DNA from: Catellatospora sichuanensis
GTDB lineage: Bacteria > Actinomycetota > Actinomycetes > Mycobacteriales > Micromonosporaceae
Reading direction: 5' to 3'
Assembly: GCF_007483665.1 (NCBI RefSeq)
Contig: NZ_VIQO01000049.1
Span: 1 to 64,000 of the forward strand
Length of the DNA stretch: 64,000 nt
Shown here one piece after another: positions 33,965 through 42,763 of this stretch. The notes under the pieces are model-generated. The model searched no databases, had not been told where the DNA came from, and saw only the letters and a program-made list of their open reading frames with translations. Position 1 is the stretch's first letter. Each line of letters opens with the position of its first letter. The translations under genes and the position numbers were made by a program.

Positions 33965-34635
33965 GCATCCGAGTACTGCTCGCCGACGACCAGCCCCTTG
34001 TCCGGGCCGGGTTCGCGTTCTTCGTCGATACGGCACCCGACATGCTCTTGGTCGGCCAGGCCGCCGACGGTGCCGAGGCCGTCGAACTCGCCACCTGCGC
34101 CGTGCCCGACGTCGTGGTCATGGACATCCGGATGCCGGGCCTGGACGGCCTGGCCGCCACCGCCCGCATCACCGCCGACCCCGCCCTGGCCGGCACCCGG
34201 GTCCTGATCCTGACCACCTTCGAACTCGACGAGTACGTCTACACCGCGCTACGTGCCGGAGCCGCCGGATTCCTCGGCAAGAGCACCGAACCCGCAGACC
34301 TGCTCGACGCCATACGCACCGTGCACCGCGGCGACGCGCTGCTGTCACCCAAGGCCGTCATAGCGCTGATCAACCGGTTCCTCACCCAACCCCAACAAGC
34401 CGATGCCGTGACCGGTGACCGGCTGGCAGCACTCACCGACCGGGAACGGCAGGTGCTGGGCCTGGTCGCCGCCGGGATGAGCAACGACGAGATCGCCGCA
34501 CACCTGGTCCTCAGCCCCCACACCGCCAAGACCCACGTCAACCGGGCCATGACCAAACTCGGCGCCCGCGACCGCGCCCAACTCGTCATCGCCGCCTACG
34601 AATCCGGCCTGGTCACCCCCTCTCGCCAGCAGTGA
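33961..34635 (+). CDS. NarL/LuxR-type response regulator
   Basis: This 224-residue regulator has a receiver domain (acidic pair in LLADDQPLVRAG, phospho-site Asp55 in VVVMDIRMPG, conserved Lys in GFLGKST). Its GerE-type HTH reads LTDRERQVLGLVAAGMSNDEI and LSPHTAKTHVNRAMTKLGA. It is coupled to the kinase by a four-base overlap. The expected target is the divergent ABC exporter, via the palindrome at 32685. Confidence 0.93.
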   Translation: MSIRVLLADDQPLVRAGFAFFVDTAPDMLLVGQAADGAEAVELATCAVPDVVVMDIRMPGLDGLAATARITADPALAGTRVLILTTFELDEYVYTALRAGAAGFLGKSTEPADLLDAIRTVHRGDALLSPKAVIALINRFLTQPQQADAVTGDRLAALTDRERQVLGLVAAGMSNDEIAAHLVLSPHTAKTHVNRAMTKLGARDRAQLVIAAYESGLVTPSRQQ

Positions 34636-34784
34636 CCGCACGCCGGCCACAGCGTCCGGCTTCGAGCGTCGCCCCGCGGCGGTCGGTACGGGGGCGCTGG
34701 GCGGGCAGGGCAAGGCCCATCCAGCAGACGGGTTCCGGTGGCCGGTAACGCGATGATCGCTCGCCTCAGCCGTAAGCCAGGTAA

Positions 34785-35099
<315 letters not shown>

Positions 35100-35107
35100 T
35101 CCACTAG

Positions 35108-35129
35108 CCGACACCCGGTTCGGTGTCGG
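35108..35129 (+). terminator. Terminator after the CstR-like gene
   Basis: CCGACACC (35108-35115) pairs with GGTGTCGG (35122-35129) around CGGTTC and is followed by CTTCTTTC, giving an intrinsic-terminator shape. It separates cstR from the persulfide operon, which has its own operators. Confidence 0.7.
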
Positions 35130-35147
35130 CTTCTTTCGGTCGGAAAG

Positions 35148-35205
35148 ATACCCCCCGGGGTATGCCTAACTGCCGAAGTCTCAACGAAAAATACCCCCCG
35201 GGTAT
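35148..35205 (+). promoter_or_regulatory. Two CstR/CsoR-type operators before the persulfide operon
   Basis: ATACCCCCCGGGGTAT (35148-35163) and ATACCCCCCGGGTAT (35191-35205) are near-perfect palindromes 43 bp apart, just ahead of GTG 35223. They match the box at 34804, so the CstR-like protein should repress this operon. Confidence 0.85.
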
Positions 35206-35222
35206 CAGTCAAGGAGTGGAAA

Positions 35223-36551
35223 GTGGAGATCATCTCCTTTCGTACGCCCGGTCTGGGCGACCAGACCTACCTGCTCACGCACGAGGGCCAGGGCGTGCTC
35301 GTGGACCCGCAGCGCGACATCGACCGGTTCCTGGCCGCAGCCGCCGAGCGCGACGTGCAGCTGCGGTTCGTGCTGGAGACGCACCTGCACAACGACTACG
35401 TCTCCGGCGGTGAGCAGGCCGCCCTGCGCACCGGTGCCGAGCTGGTCCTGCCCGCCGCGGCCGCAGCTGCATATCCGCACACCCCGGCGTTCCACCTGGA
35501 AGACATCAAGGGCGGGCGGGGTCTGACCCTGCGCCCGATCCACACCCCCGGCCACACCCCGGAACACACCAGCTACCTCGTACTCGTTGACGGCGAGCCG
35601 GTGGCCGTGTTCTCCGGCGGCAGCCTGCTCGTGGCCTCCGCCGGCCGGCCCGACCTGCTCGGCCGGCCCCGCGCCCACACCCTCGCCAAGCTGCAGTACG
35701 GGTCGCTGCACCGGCTCGCGGGACTGCCCCGCGACGTCGAACTGCTGCCCACCCACGGCGACGGATCGTTCTGCACGTCCAGCGGTGCCGGCCGCTACAC
35801 CTCCGCCATCGGCGCGGAGGTCGACACCAACCCGCTACTGGCTGTGGCCGACGCCGAAGCCTTTGCCCAGCGGCTGATGGCCGAGCCGATGCCCATCCCG
35901 GCCTTCTACCAGCACATGGGACCGGCGAACACGCTCGGCGTGCCGCCCATGCCTACGGTGACCGTTGCCGAGCTAACCCTGGACGACGTCCCCGACGGCG
36001 CGCACGTGGTCGACATCCGGCCGCGGGCCGACCTCGCCGAAGGGCATCTGCCGGGAGCGGTCGGTATCGAGCTGGGCACCGACTTCGGCTCCTGGGCAGG
36101 GTGGCTGCTGCCCTACCAGGAGCCGATCGTGCTGGTCGCCCAGCACGACCAGGACGTCACCGAGGCGGTCACCCAGCTGGCGCAGATCGGCGTCGACAGC
36201 GTCCGCGGAGTTGTCTACGAGCTCGGCGACGCCGCGTCCATGACCTTCGAGCTGCTCGACCTGCCGGCTTTCACCGACTGCGTGAGGGCCGATGACGCGC
36301 AGGTGCTCGACGTGCGTATGCCCAGCGAGCAGGCCGCCGTCTCGCTTGACGGCGCAGTGCGGCGGTTCCTGCCCGACCTGATCACCGAAGGCATCCCGGC
36401 CGAGCTGGACCGCACTCGACCGGTGCTGGTCGCCTGCGGCTCCGGCCGCCGCGCCGCCATCGCCGCAACCCTGCTGCTGCGCGAGGGCTACCAGCCGGTG
36501 GTGCTCACCGGCGCCGGCGTGCCCGACGTCGTCGCCGCGCAGTCCGCCTGA
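35223..36551 (+). CDS. Metallo-beta-lactamase-rhodanese fusion, persulfide dioxygenase type (CstB-like)
   Basis: The 442-residue protein has an N-terminal MBL domain with the ligand motif ETHLHNDYVSGGEQ, PIHTPGHTPEHTSY and LLPTHGDGS, as in ETHE1/CstB non-heme iron persulfide dioxygenases. Two rhodanese domains follow. The first (VVDIRPRADLAEGHLPGAV) lacks a Cys in its active loop and is structural. The second (VLDVRMPSEQAA) has the loop LVACGSGRRAAIA with catalytic Cys. It oxidises persulfides to sulfite/thiosulfate. GTG 35223 follows GGAG. It leads an operon with a rhodanese and a TauE exporter. Confidence 0.9.
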   Translation: MEIISFRTPGLGDQTYLLTHEGQGVLVDPQRDIDRFLAAAAERDVQLRFVLETHLHNDYVSGGEQAALRTGAELVLPAAAAAAYPHTPAFHLEDIKGGRGLTLRPIHTPGHTPEHTSYLVLVDGEPVAVFSGGSLLVASAGRPDLLGRPRAHTLAKLQYGSLHRLAGLPRDVELLPTHGDGSFCTSSGAGRYTSAIGAEVDTNPLLAVADAEAFAQRLMAEPMPIPAFYQHMGPANTLGVPPMPTVTVAELTLDDVPDGAHVVDIRPRADLAEGHLPGAVGIELGTDFGSWAGWLLPYQEPIVLVAQHDQDVTEAVTQLAQIGVDSVRGVVYELGDAASMTFELLDLPAFTDCVRADDAQVLDVRMPSEQAAVSLDGAVRRFLPDLITEGIPAELDRTRPVLVACGSGRRAAIAATLLLREGYQPVVLTGAGVPDVVAAQSA

Positions 36552-36582
36552 CCAAGCACCCGTCCCGAGAAAGGAATCGCGC

Positions 36583-37170
36583 ATGACCACGACCCCATCC
36601 GCCACCATCCGCGTCGACGCCACCCGAGCGTTGGTTGCTTTCGACCCCGACGTACTCCTAGTCGACGTGCGCACGCCTGGTGAGTACGAAACCGCCCACA
36701 TCGCCGGGGCCGTCAACCTGCCCCTCGACCAGGTCGACAGCCACCTTCAGCACATCGTCGCCGCTGCCGGCACCACCATGGTGATCGTCTGTCAGTCCGG
36801 CAACCGGGCCGAACAGTGCCGGACCAAACTCGCCGCCGCCGGCCTCACCGACGTGGCCGTCATGACCGGCGGCATGAACGCCTGGCTCGCAGAAGACGGC
36901 CCCGTGGTACGCGGTCGGCAGCGCTGGTCGCTGGAACGCCAGGTCCGCCTCGCCGCCGGAGGCATCGTACTCGCGTCGATCCTGGTCAGCATCTGGTTGC
37001 CCGCGGCACGGTACCTGGCCGGGTTCATCGGCGCCGGGCTCGCCTTCGCCGCGCTCACCGACACCTGCGCCATGGGCATGATGCTGTCCAAGCTGCCCTA
37101 CAACCGGCCCCGAAATACCACCGACGTCCGGCAGGCCATTACCCGGCTGCTCGACAGGACCGGCCGGTGA
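36583..37170 (+). CDS. Rhodanese with C-terminal membrane helices (YgaP-like)
   Basis: The 195-residue protein has a rhodanese domain with active loop IVCQSGNRAEQC (catalytic Cys) and LVDVRTPGEYETAHIAGAVN. It is followed by a DUF2892-type pair of helices (AAGGIVLASILVSIWL, LAGFIGAGLAFAALTDTCAMG) as in YgaP. It transfers sulfane sulfur at the membrane. It lies 31 bases after the MBL-rhodanese gene, and its stop overlaps the exporter start (GTGA), so all three are co-expressed. Confidence 0.92.
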   Translation: MTTTPSATIRVDATRALVAFDPDVLLVDVRTPGEYETAHIAGAVNLPLDQVDSHLQHIVAAAGTTMVIVCQSGNRAEQCRTKLAAAGLTDVAVMTGGMNAWLAEDGPVVRGRQRWSLERQVRLAAGGIVLASILVSIWLPAARYLAGFIGAGLAFAALTDTCAMGMMLSKLPYNRPRNTTDVRQAITRLLDRTGR

Positions 37171-37931
37171 GCGCCGGACTCGTCCTCACCCTGACCGCCT
37201 CCGTCGCCATCGGCGTTGCCCTGGGGTTGCTCGGCGGCGGCGGCTCCATCCTCACCGTCCCAGTGCTGGTCTACCTCGCCGACGTCGAGCCTAAAGCCGC
37301 GATCGCCATGTCACTGGTCGTGGTGGGCGTGACCAGCGCGGTCGCGCTGATCACGCATGCCCGGGCGGGCCGGGTCCAGTGGCGCACTGGAGCGCTGTTC
37401 GGCGCCGCCGGAATGGCCGGAGCCTACGCCGGCGGCCGGGTCGCTCAGTACATTCCCGGCAGCGTGCTGCTGATCGCCTTCGCGGTGATGATGCTGATCA
37501 CCGCGGTCGCAATGCTGCGGTCCCGGCGCGGCACCACCACACCGAACCAGCACCAGGACCAGCCGCTGCCCATCGCCAAGATCCTCGCCGAAGGCGTGGC
37601 CGTCGGACTGGCCACCGGCCTGGTAGGCGCCGGCGGCGGGTTCCTCGTCGTGCCGGCCCTCGTCCTGCTCGGCGGACTACCCATGCCCGTCGCGGTCGGC
37701 ACGTCACTGCTCGTCATCGCAATGAAGTCGTTCGCCGGGCTGTCCGGTTACCTGCACAGCGTAACCATCGACTGGCGCCTGACCGCCGCGGTCACCGCCG
37801 GCGCCGTCGCAGGCAGCTTCGCCGGCGGCAGGCTGGCCGGGCGGATCGACCCCGCCCTGCTGCGCCGGACATTCGGCTGGTTCGTCGTGGTCATGGGCGT
37901 GGGAGTCTTGGCCGGCCAACTCGCCGGGTAG
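37167..37931 (+). CDS. TauE/SafE-family sulfite/sulfur anion exporter
   Basis: The 254-residue, eight-helix protein shows the family repeat VALGLLGGGGSILTVPVLVYL and GLVGAGGGFLVVPALVLLGGLPM. In cst-type operons the exporter removes sulfite or thiosulfate formed by persulfide oxidation. GTG 37167 overlaps the rhodanese stop by four bases. It differs from the UreH-type protein at 22961, which belongs to copper handling. Confidence 0.9.
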   Translation: MSAGLVLTLTASVAIGVALGLLGGGGSILTVPVLVYLADVEPKAAIAMSLVVVGVTSAVALITHARAGRVQWRTGALFGAAGMAGAYAGGRVAQYIPGSVLLIAFAVMMLITAVAMLRSRRGTTTPNQHQDQPLPIAKILAEGVAVGLATGLVGAGGGFLVVPALVLLGGLPMPVAVGTSLLVIAMKSFAGLSGYLHSVTIDWRLTAAVTAGAVAGSFAGGRLAGRIDPALLRRTFGWFVVVMGVGVLAGQLAG

Positions 37932-38021
37932 AGGCCCTCCGCGGCTGGCCGGCGAGCGGAAGGCCGGCACTCGCCGGTTGTCCCTGAAGCAAGCATGAGC
38001 GTGGACCACCGGCGATCCACT

Positions 38022-38040
38022 ATACCCCAGGGGGTATATT
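38022..38040 (+). promoter_or_regulatory. CstR/CsoR-type operator with -10 element
   Basis: ATACCCCAGGGGGTAT (38022-38037) overlaps TATATT (38035-38040). It lies 34 bases before the small cysteine-protein gene and puts that gene in the same regulon. Confidence 0.8.
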
Positions 38041-38074
38041 GGCCTGGGAAATGAGATCTACGAAAGAGAGCGCC

Positions 38075-38242
38075 ATGTGCGAGCGTGCCGTCTGCAGCAA
38101 GTGCGGCAAGGCGACGTACCAGGGATGCGGGATGCACGTCGAGCAGGTCCTCGCCGACGTGCCAATGCCGCAGCGGTGCACGTGCGACCAGGCACAGGAC
38201 CGGCCGAGGCGTGGGCTGTGGGCAGTGCTGCGTCGCCGCTGA
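38075..38242 (+). CDS. Small cysteine-motif protein (55 aa)
   Basis: ATG 38075 gives MCERAVCSKCGKATYQGCGMH followed by a helix (VEQVLADVPMPQ), then RCTCDQ and a basic tail. The C-x2-C-G-K-x-T-x-x-G-C-G-M-H pattern occurs in a widespread family of tiny actinobacterial proteins of unknown function, which suggests a zinc knuckle. Here it has its own CstR/CsoR box, tying it to persulfide or copper stress. It ends 220 bases before an OsmC remnant. Confidence 0.75.
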   Translation: MCERAVCSKCGKATYQGCGMHVEQVLADVPMPQRCTCDQAQDRPRRGLWAVLRRR

Positions 38243-38415
38243 ACACCCAGGCACCGCAACATCACAGCGGCCCGAGTGGACCAGTGGGCTGGCGAAGGTG
38301 CCCGTAGAACCGTCCCCTGGCCTGCTCCCCCATCCGGCGACGGCGGGGCCAGCAGCGGATGTTGCCCTCCGCGCTCGCCCCGCCCTGAATGCCAGTTCCG
38401 CGGCCCGAAGCGGCT

Positions 38416-38446
38416 CGGTGACCCGCACCCCGTGTGCGGGTCACCG
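38416..38446. terminator. Hairpin terminator
   Basis: CGGTGACCCGCAC (38416-38428) and GTGCGGGTCACCG (38434-38446) pair perfectly around a 5-base loop, just after the OsmC fragment on the minus strand and downstream of the small cysteine-protein gene on the plus strand. Confidence 0.7.
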
Positions 38447-38462
38447 GAATGGCACGCCGACG

Positions 38463-38705
38463 TCACGCGGTCAGATCGATGCGCACCGACGGCGGGTCGG
38501 CCAGGCTGTTGTGCACCGTGCAGTGCTCGATCACGGCACACAGGGCGGGCCGTCGATGAGCGGGCAGCGCGGCGGGGACGGTGACAGTCAGGTCGATCGC
38601 GGCCACGCGGGCCGGGCGGTCGGCGGCCATGCGGTACGCGACCTGCACGCCCAGGCCCTCGCGGGTGATGCCGTGGCTGGTCAGGAAGCGTGCGCGCCAG
38701 GACTA
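38463..38705 (-). pseudogene. OsmC-family C-terminal fragment
   Basis: The frame reads FLTSHGITREGLGVQVAYRM, then VAAIDLTVTVPAALPAHRR, then CTVHNSLADPPSVRIDL before the stop. That is the second half of an OsmC/Ohr-like peroxiredoxin, including the catalytic-Cys motif EHCTVHN. The first half with the other cysteine is missing, and the homology breaks near 38705. No start codon with a ribosome site remains. OsmC proteins reduce organic hydroperoxides, but this copy cannot. Confidence 0.65.
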
Positions 38706-38811
38706 TCGGCCCTGAACAGGCAGCCTGCTTCACCCCCAACATTGACGAAGAAGGGGCACCTGTCCGCGGGAGTTCCCGGCGATGGCGGGCGACTGGATGG
38801 GACACTCTGCC

Positions 38812-39006
38812 ATGATCAGCGAGCCGATCAGCCGACGCCGGACCCCGACGCTGCTCGGGCTGAGCGGCATGGTCATCGCCGGAGGCGGAGTGGGCTGGAC
38901 GAGCTGTACCGCAGGCGAAGCCGGCAGTGGCGGGGCGCTGGCGCAGGCGCCGCTGCTCACCAGCCGCAACGGGTTCCTCGGGTCGGCTGTCTTTGTGGTC
39001 AGGTGA
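38812..39006 (+). pseudogene. N-terminal fragment of a TAT-exported (multicopper oxidase-like) protein
   Basis: ATG 38812 opens a twin-arginine-type signal, PISRRRTPTLLGLSGMVIAG, then a linker and APLLTSRNGFLG, which resembles the start of the first cupredoxin domain of actinobacterial multicopper oxidases. Homology then stops and the frame ends at 39006 inside the 3' end of the convergent chromate transporter gene. A multicopper oxidase would suit a copper island, but only about 55 residues remain. The family call is tentative. Confidence 0.45.
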
Positions 39007-40196
39007 GCAGCGTGTGGACCAGGCCGATGGCGGCGCCCGCGGCGATGTACCAGGCGTTGTTGAGCTTGGTCTTCCACAACAGCAGCAGCGTTACCGCGGC
39101 TATGGCGGCGGTGATGGGGTCGATGATCGCGGTCCGGGCCAGCTGGTAGGACACCCCGGCCATCAGCGCCAGCGCAGTGGCGTTCACCCCGTCGAGCAGG
39201 GCCGAGGTCCACGGCGAGGAGCGCAGCCGGTCGGTGACCTTGGTGAGCAGGCCGACCAACACGAACGACGGCAGGAAGATCGCGACCGTGGCGACGAAAG
39301 CTCCGGCGGGTCCGGCGACGAGGTACCCGATGAAGGTGGCGGTGGTGAACACCGGCCCAGGGGTGACCTGGCCGATGGAGACCGCATCGATGAGTTGCTG
39401 CTGGGTGATCCAGTGCAGCCGGTCGACGAAGTCGCCTTGCAGGAACGCCAGCAGCACGTAGCCGCTGCCGTACAGCACCGATCCGATCTTGAGCATGGTG
39501 AGGAACAGGGTCCACAACTCGTTGCCGGTCGGGTCGGGAAACAGCGGCTGCTCGCCGAGCATCGGTACGCCGACCCAGCCGTTGATCCGGGGGCGGGGTG
39601 GGTGGCGGATCAGGTGCGCTGCGGCGGCGACCATCGCCCCGGCGGCCAGGATGAGCAGTTCGTTGACGCCGAGCAGGTATGCCGCCAGGCCGGCGGCGGC
39701 GAGCAGCCCGAGCCACACGTTCTTGATCACGGTGCGCAGCAGGGCGAACAGCGCGTGCGCGATGATCGCGATCACCGCCGGGACGATCCCGTAGAGCAGC
39801 CTCGACGGCCGGGGTGTCGCCGTAGGTGACGTACGCCCAGGCCAGGCCGGTGACGATGAGCGCGGCCGGAAGGATGAAGCAGACCCCGGCGGCGATCAGG
39901 CCACGCCAGCGGGCCCGGTCGAAACCCAGGTGGATGGCGAGCTCAGTGGAGTTCGGGCCCGGGATCAGGTTGGTGGCGCCCATCAGGTCGACGAACCGCT
40001 CGTCGGTCACCCACCGGCGGCGGCGCACGATCTCGTCGCGCATCATCGCGGTGTGCGCGGCCGGGCCACCGAATGCGATCAAGCCGAGCTTGAGGAACAG
40101 CAACGCCACCTCGGCCACCGACCCGGGCGAGCCGCCCGGCGACCTCCCCGATCGGGCGGGCGAGGGCTCCTCGCTGCTGGTGCGCTCGATGGTCAT
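38999..40196 (-). pseudogene. chrA: Chromate transporter (ChrA) with frameshift
   Basis: From ATG 40196 the frame reads EVALLFLKLGLIAFGGPAAH and GATNLIPGPNSTELAIHLG, the ChrA signature of the first half, up to VTYGDTPAVEA near 39805. The second half continues in another frame as VIAIIAHALFALLRTVIKN, with IGQVTPGPVFTTATFIGYL (second CHR signature) and a stop at 38999. One indel near 39800 therefore splits a full-length two-repeat ChrA, a proton-linked chromate exporter. If the indel is a sequencing error the gene would be intact (about 400 residues). Confidence 0.85.
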
Positions 40197-40559
40197 GACC
40201 TGCCTGTGCCTCGTCGTGGTGATCTCGGCCGCTGATCGTACGGACTGCTGATGAACCACAGAAGAACCGGTGTCCAGACCAGCGGCGTGGCGGCGATACG
40301 GGCGGGCCGTGCGCAAGACGATGGTCCTCTAACCACAAGGTGAGGTCCAAGGGCGGAGGTGGTCGCGCTGACGGAGGGCGCGATCATGCCCAGCAGATGG
40401 TCCCCGAGGGGAAGCTGCCGGTCGACGACTGGCGGGCGGTGCTTTCGGCGATTGGCGCCAGAGCGGGCGATGCTGCGCCGATACCCCGTGGACCCTGACC
40501 ACCGAACCGACGAAGGGCTGGGCTGCGGCCTCCGTGGGTCGCAGCCCAGCCGGTTCACT
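40197..40559. other. Intergenic stretch with terminator hairpin
   Basis: No gene is supported in these 363 bases. GGCTGGGCTGCG (40516-40527) pairs with CGCAGCCCAGCC (40540-40551), a terminator for the minus-strand gene ending at 40560. The rest holds the presumed promoter of the chrA remnant. Confidence 0.6.
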
Positions 40560-41045
40560 TCACCGTGATGGGTTTGGGTGGCTGTACTGCGAGCCGTCCT
40601 CGATCGACGGGCACACCGTGCGCAGCGTGTGCTGCCCGGCACCGATGTCTGCCGGGACGGTGAACCGCAGCCGATAGACTCCGAGTAACAGCCGGTCCGG
40701 GCCTTCCGGTGCGGATTCGGTCACGGCGGTGCCGACGGCGACGTCGTCGATGAACGCCGTGACCGTCGATCCCGGCCGGCAGCCGGACCCCTTGATCCAG
40801 TCGATCTGGCCTGGGGTGAACGTGTCAGCTGCGCCCAGGGGCGGCTGCTTAGTGAACACGCCCATGGCGGTCGCGGTCGCGCCGCCAGCGAGCACGAGCG
40901 CGACGGCCGCACCCGCGATCACGGCCGGGCGTGTGACCCGCCGCCGCTTCACCGCAGCCGGCGTGGATGCGGCGGCCGGGACCCGCTGCGCGTCGGCTTG
41001 CGCCAGCGCCTGTCCGAGGCGGTCTTTGAACCCGTTGATGGTCAT
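40560..41045 (-). CDS. Membrane-anchored protein downstream of an ECF sigma gene (anti-sigma-like position)
   Basis: The 161-residue product has a cytoplasmic helix (GFKDRLGQALAQADAQRV), a basic stretch (KRRRVTRP), one transmembrane helix (AVIAGAAVALVLAGGATATAM) and an extracytoplasmic beta-rich domain with two cysteines. This topology and the four-base overlap with the sigma-factor gene fit an anti-sigma or sigma-linked membrane protein. No zinc-binding HxxxCxxC anti-sigma motif is seen. Since the sigma gene is broken, its role may be lost. Confidence 0.65.
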   Translation of the reverse strand: MTINGFKDRLGQALAQADAQRVPAAASTPAAVKRRRVTRPAVIAGAAVALVLAGGATATAMGVFTKQPPLGAADTFTPGQIDWIKGSGCRPGSTVTAFIDDVAVGTAVTESAPEGPDRLLLGVYRLRFTVPADIGAGQHTLRTVCPSIEDGSQYSHPNPSR

Positions 41046-41635
41046 GCTGCTTCCTCCTTCGTTACCAGGCGCATCGCGGAAGATGGCGGACCTGCCGCCA
41101 GCAGGGTGCGTAGACGGCCGCGGGCACGCACCAGCCGCACCCGAAGGGCGACGGGGCTGACGCCCAGCGCGGTTGCGGCCGCCCCGGTCGACAACCCGTC
41201 GACCGCCACCAGCTCCAGCACCTGCCGGTCGGCCGGGTTCAGCCGCTGCATCGCGGCGTATTCCCGGCGGGCTTCGGCGGCTGCGTCCATGCGCTCCTCC
41301 ACCTCGGCGTGCGCGTCGGTGTCGAGGAACTCCCGCCGCAGCTGCTGTGCCGTCCGGGTCTGGCGGAACTGGTCGCGGCCACATGCCCGCGGCCACGTTC
41401 GTGGACAGCCCGTACAGCCACGGCACCGCCCGCCCCCGAGCGGGGTCGAACCCGCCCGCCGACGTCATGACCTCCAGGAACACGTTCGCGACGAAGTCTG
41501 CTACGTCCTGCGGGTTGTCGAACCGGCGCACACCCATCCGACGATCTTGCCCATGTGCCGCTGGTAGAACTCGGGCAGCGCGCCCGGACCCGCGGCTATC
41601 GCGGCCAGCAGCGCCTCATCGGTGAACTCCTGCAC
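41042..41635 (-). pseudogene. ECF sigma factor with two frameshifts
   Basis: Three frames together give one ECF sigma factor. EALLAAIAAGPGALPEFYQRH and KIVG come from GTG 41635. VRRFDNPQDVADFVANVFLE and FDPARGRAVPWLYGLSTNVA (region 2) lie in a second frame. DQFRQTRTAQQLRREFLDT and LNPADRQVLELVAVDGLSTG (region 4 HTH) lie in a third. Breaks are near 41530 and 41390. Each domain is conserved, so the loss is recent or reflects sequencing error. It overlaps the downstream membrane gene by four bases. Confidence 0.75.
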
Positions 41636-42070
41636 GGCATCTGCCTTGACTTGCCTGCTCTTGTAGGGAGTTGGCCCAGCGGGCCACCGATGTTACAGAC
41701 CAATTCCGCTGCCGGCCGGGCCGCCGATCGCACCCCCGCGACCCGGGCAACGAACGAGCGGTCACGCAGGGAGAGCAGACGAGGCGTCGGCGTTTCAGCC
41801 ATCACCAACCCCGACTATCGGCAGCCATACTTCCGGTGACCCCAGCCTCCAGCACGTCGCCGGCCGGTCGCGCAGTAGCGCTCAGCCGATGGGCAGTGCC
41901 GCCATCGAGGTCCGCGACCGACACCTGACCTGGCCGTACATGTCGAGCCGCAGCAGTACCTCGTCTGCTGCCTGCGGCTCCTCGGGCGGACGGCCAGTGT
42001 CGCCGCTCGGGCGGCCGGCATTTGCTCGCCCCGACGAATTCACAGCGAGGAGAACTGGTCTCGGGTGCTG
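41636..42070. other. No gene supported
   Basis: These 435 bases lie between the sigma-factor remnant and the recombinase remnant. All open frames are short, mutually overlapping and without recognisable motifs. I see no structured element beyond short inverted repeats. Confidence 0.5.
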
Positions 42071-42245
42071 TCAGACTGACTCGTCGTGGCCGCGGACGAG
42101 CAGATGCAGCGCGTTGTCGGCATAGCGGATCGCGGTCTTGTCGGCCACGCCGAAGACGGCGGTAAGGTACCTGGGATCCGCGCTGGTGGCGACCGCTTCC
42201 TCCAGCCGACGGTGGATGTGCAGCCGATCGATGCTCGCGGCAGGC
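42071..42245 (-). pseudogene. C-terminal fragment of a recombinase/transposase-type protein
   Basis: The frame reads IDRLHIHRRLEEAVATSADP, then RYLTAVFGVADKTAIRYADN and ALHLLV before the stop at 42071. I know this end (L-R-x-D-R-x-L-E-E-A, L-x-x-V-F-G-x-x-x-x-T-A-I-R-Y-x) from the C-termini of actinobacterial tyrosine-recombinase-related integrases with an added HTH. Homology breaks at about 42245, where the ABC permease remnant begins. It is direct debris of a mobile element inside the decayed region. Confidence 0.6.
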
Positions 42246-42249
42246 CGGG

Positions 42250-42628
42250 GGTGATCGGGGCGGTGAAGGTCGTACTGACCGCGCTGGCGCGCGCAGTCGG
42301 GGTGAGCCCGCAGCTCAACGGGCAGCCCCTGCCGGCGGCGGCGCGGGTACTGCTGTACTTCGCGGGCTGGACCCTGATGGGGTTCGGTACTGCCGCGGCG
42401 ACCCGCAACACGGTGCTGGGCATCGTCATCCCGCTGTTGACGGCACTCGTTGTGGAACAACCCTGGCCGGCACACTGATGCAGCGGCTGCCATGGCTGGA
42501 AAGCGTGCTGCCCTTCCTCAACACCAACGCAGCCACCGGCACCGACGTGTGGCACCAGCTCGGCGTGGCTCTGGGCCCTCACCGCCGTGGTCGCCGCCTA
42601 CGCGGCGTTCACCCGCCGCGACGCCTGA
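42250..42628 (+). pseudogene. ABC-2 permease fragment with frameshifts
   Basis: Pieces in successive frames read LLYFAGWTLMGFGTAAATRN, TVLGIVIPLLTALVVE, then LMQRLPWLESVLPFLNTNAA and finally WALTAVVAAYAAFTRRDA with a stop at 42626-42628. They reconstruct the last three helices of an ABC-2 permease with breaks near 42460 and 42572. The 5' half and any partner ATPase are missing. Confidence 0.65.
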
Positions 42629-42763
42629 ACAGAGGCGGCTTTGCATCGGCTGCCACAACGACCCTGTCTGCCTTCTCGTCGGCCGCCGGTGTGTCGACCA
42701 ACGGCTCTTGGTGACGGGTCTGGCGCATTCGCAGGTGCCAGTTGAGATGGCTTGCCAACAATC

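Noticed and set aside
42086-42478. Plus-strand frame of 130 codons starting at 42086 as an intact gene
   Set aside because: Only its second half resembles an ABC-2 permease and the frame then breaks. The first half is antisense to the recombinase fragment.
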